Origin: an uncultured bacterium | GTDB taxonomy: Bacteria > Verrucomicrobiota > Verrucomicrobiia > Opitutales > Intestinicryptomonadaceae | Assembly: GCA_905214995.1 (NCBI GenBank) | Contig: CAJMOT010000123.1 | Span: 1-6,141 of the forward strand | DNA: 6,141 bases | Reading direction: 5' to 3' | Shown: positions 4,896-6,141 of the stretch, piece by piece | Layout: each line of letters opens with the position of its first letter | Position numbering within the stretch: the stretch's first letter is position 1 | Notes under the pieces: generated by a model | What the model was told of the DNA's origin: nothing | What the model saw: the letters and a program-made list of their open reading frames with translations, nothing else | Databases searched by the model: none | Position numbers and translations under genes: made by a program

Positions 4896-6141
4896 CTACT
4901 GCGTATCCAGATTTAACTGCGTCAGAACGCCGGTTCGCGCCGTGAAAGTCGGCGACGTGGAAATCGGCGGCGGCGAAATCGTCGTCCAGTCCATGACGAA
5001 CACCAAAACGTGCGACGTGGAGGCGTCCGTGCGGCAGTGCATACAGCTCGCCGAGGCGGGCTGCCGGATAGTCAGGCTGACGGCGCAAAACCTCGAGGCC
5101 GCGCGGGCGCTCGGCGACATATCCAAAAAGTTCAGGGCCGCCGGATTTTCAACGCCCCTTGTCGCCGACATACACTTTCTGCCGGAAACCGCTATGGAGG
5201 CCGTCGAGCACGTCGAGAAAATCCGCATAAACCCGGGCAACTTCACCGACAGGCAGCGCACGGACAAGCCCGGCGGATACTCGGACTCCGAATACGCCGC
5301 CGGCTTGGAGCGCGCGCGCGAAAAATTTGCCCCGCTCGTCCGCCGCTGCAAGGAGCTGGGGCGGGCCATTCGCATAGGCACAAACCACGGATCGCTCTCC
5401 GACCGAATCATACGCCGCTACGGGGACACCCCCGAAGGCATGGTCGCAGCCGCCTTTGAATTTGCCAAGATGTGCCTCGATGAGGGTTTCCGCAATTTTC
5501 TGTTTTCATTCAAATCCAGCAACACGCGCGTGATGACGCAGGCGTACAGGCTCGCCGCCTCCAAAATGGCGGCGGAGCTGGGCGGCAACTATCCCCTGCA
5601 CCTCGGCGTCACGGAGGCTGGATTCGGAATTGACGCGCGCATAAAAAGCTCGATGGGCATTGGCGGCCTGCTCTTCGACGGGCTCGGCGACACCATCCGC
5701 GTCTCCCTCACCGAAGATCCCGTCGAGGAAATTCCCGTCGCGATTTCGCTCGCGCGGCTCGCCGAAAAAGTCCGCGCGCAAAAGCCCGCGGCGCAAAAGC
5801 CGGAGGGAATAGACTTCTATTCGTACTCGCGCCGCGAATGCCGCACTGTCGATCTCGACGGCCTCAGAATCGGCGCGAAGGCGGTTCCCGCGGCCGCGTC
5901 GTTCGGCGCGAGCGGCTGCGCCGACTTCTGCGTAGAAAACGGCGAAGCCGCCCTCAAAGGCGGCGGCAAGATCGAAATCCGCAAATACGGCGCGGGAGAT
6001 TCCGAAAAGCTGCTCGCCGACGCCTCGAAAGTCGCCGCCGTCGCAGCGCAGGTCCGCACGGAGGATCTCGCGGGGCTGGCGGGCGCGCTCAAACGCGCGG
6101 AAAACGCCGTCCTCATAGCCCCTCCGCCAACCGGCGGCCGC
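4888..6141 (+). CDS. ispG: 4-hydroxy-3-methylbut-2-enyl diphosphate synthase (IspG/GcpE), long form, 3' truncated by the window
   Basis: IspG is a [4Fe-4S] enzyme that reductively opens MEcPP to HMBPP, the penultimate MEP-pathway step. The first 418 residues are visible and the frame is still open at the last base. The catalytic TIM barrel shows VQSMTNTKTCDVEA (33-46), LVADIHF (91-97), KIRINPGNF (111-119), RIGTNHGSLSDR (162-173), PLHLGVTEAG (236-245) and GLGDTIRVSLTEDPVEEI (265-282). The longer region between NPGNF and RIGTNHGSL, and the absence of a CPTC cluster motif straight after the barrel, identify the long type with an inserted A* domain, known in plants, Chlamydiae and Bacteroidetes. 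The cluster-binding C-terminal domain must lie beyond 6141. The ATG overlaps the rseP stop by eight bases (ATGAATAA). The early YC is typical of the long type and supports this start. Confidence 0.95.
   Translation, partial: MNNYCVSRFNCVRTPVRAVKVGDVEIGGGEIVVQSMTNTKTCDVEASVRQCIQLAEAGCRIVRLTAQNLEAARALGDISKKFRAAGFSTPLVADIHFLPETAMEAVEHVEKIRINPGNFTDRQRTDKPGGYSDSEYAAGLERAREKFAPLVRRCKELGRAIRIGTNHGSLSDRIIRRYGDTPEGMVAAAFEFAKMCLDEGFRNFLFSFKSSNTRVMTQAYRLAASKMAAELGGNYPLHLGVTEAGFGIDARIKSSMGIGGLLFDGLGDTIRVSLTEDPVEEIPVAISLARLAEKVRAQKPAAQKPEGIDFYSYSRRECRTVDLDGLRIGAKAVPAAASFGASGCADFCVENGEAALKGGGKIEIRKYGAGDSEKLLADASKVAAVAAQVRTEDLAGLAGALKRAENAVLIAPPPTGGR

Noticed and set aside
1..6141. Search for mobile elements, CRISPR arrays, tRNAs, toxin-antitoxin or defence genes
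   Set aside because: No transposase, long terminal repeats, regular repeat-spacer pattern or tRNA-like fold was seen. The window is occupied by housekeeping genes in a commonly conserved order, so no novel system is claimed.

Overview
The window reads as a chromosomal housekeeping segment of a GC-rich bacterium, most likely from the PVC group (Verrucomicrobiota, possibly the Opitutae side). Three things suggest this. The IspG is the long form, which lacks the bacterial-type iron-sulfur segment directly after the first barrel. The CdsA signature reads PGIGG rather than PGHGG. No start codon has a Shine-Dalgarno sequence. The assignment is inferred from family features and could not be searched.

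Layout: positions 1-48 hold nothing assignable, perhaps the tail of an upstream gene. A strong, probably bidirectional hairpin terminator lies at 49-75. A gene-free stretch (76-233) leads into a small-type (4.5S) signal recognition particle RNA gene at about 234-332, which ends in a T-rich terminator. Only about 18 bases after the RNA a tightly packed plus-strand operon begins: uppS (351-1088), cdsA (1098-1934), dxr (1931-3097), rseP (3102-4895) and ispG (4888 to beyond the window end). Intergenic distances are 9, -4, 4 and -8 bases, so co-transcription and translational coupling are likely. The minus strand shows no credible gene.

Together the genes serve isoprenoid and envelope biogenesis. 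Dxr and IspG are the second and sixth enzymes after DXP synthase entry in the MEP pathway context (Dxr commits DXP to the pathway, IspG makes HMBPP) and supply the C5 units. UppS condenses these into undecaprenyl diphosphate, the lipid carrier for peptidoglycan and other surface polymers. CdsA makes CDP-diacylglycerol for phospholipids. RseP is an intramembrane site-2 protease, typically used in envelope-stress signalling. The SRP RNA directs membrane proteins to the translocon, so the whole segment is membrane-themed.

No previously undescribed system was found. The points most worth a second look are the ffs-uppS junction, which leaves almost no room for a separate uppS promoter; an upstream overcall of the uppS start into the SRP RNA; an enlarged RseP with a possible third PDZ-like module; single-residue departures from consensus in Dxr, UppS and the SRP RNA; and the complete absence of Shine-Dalgarno sequences.
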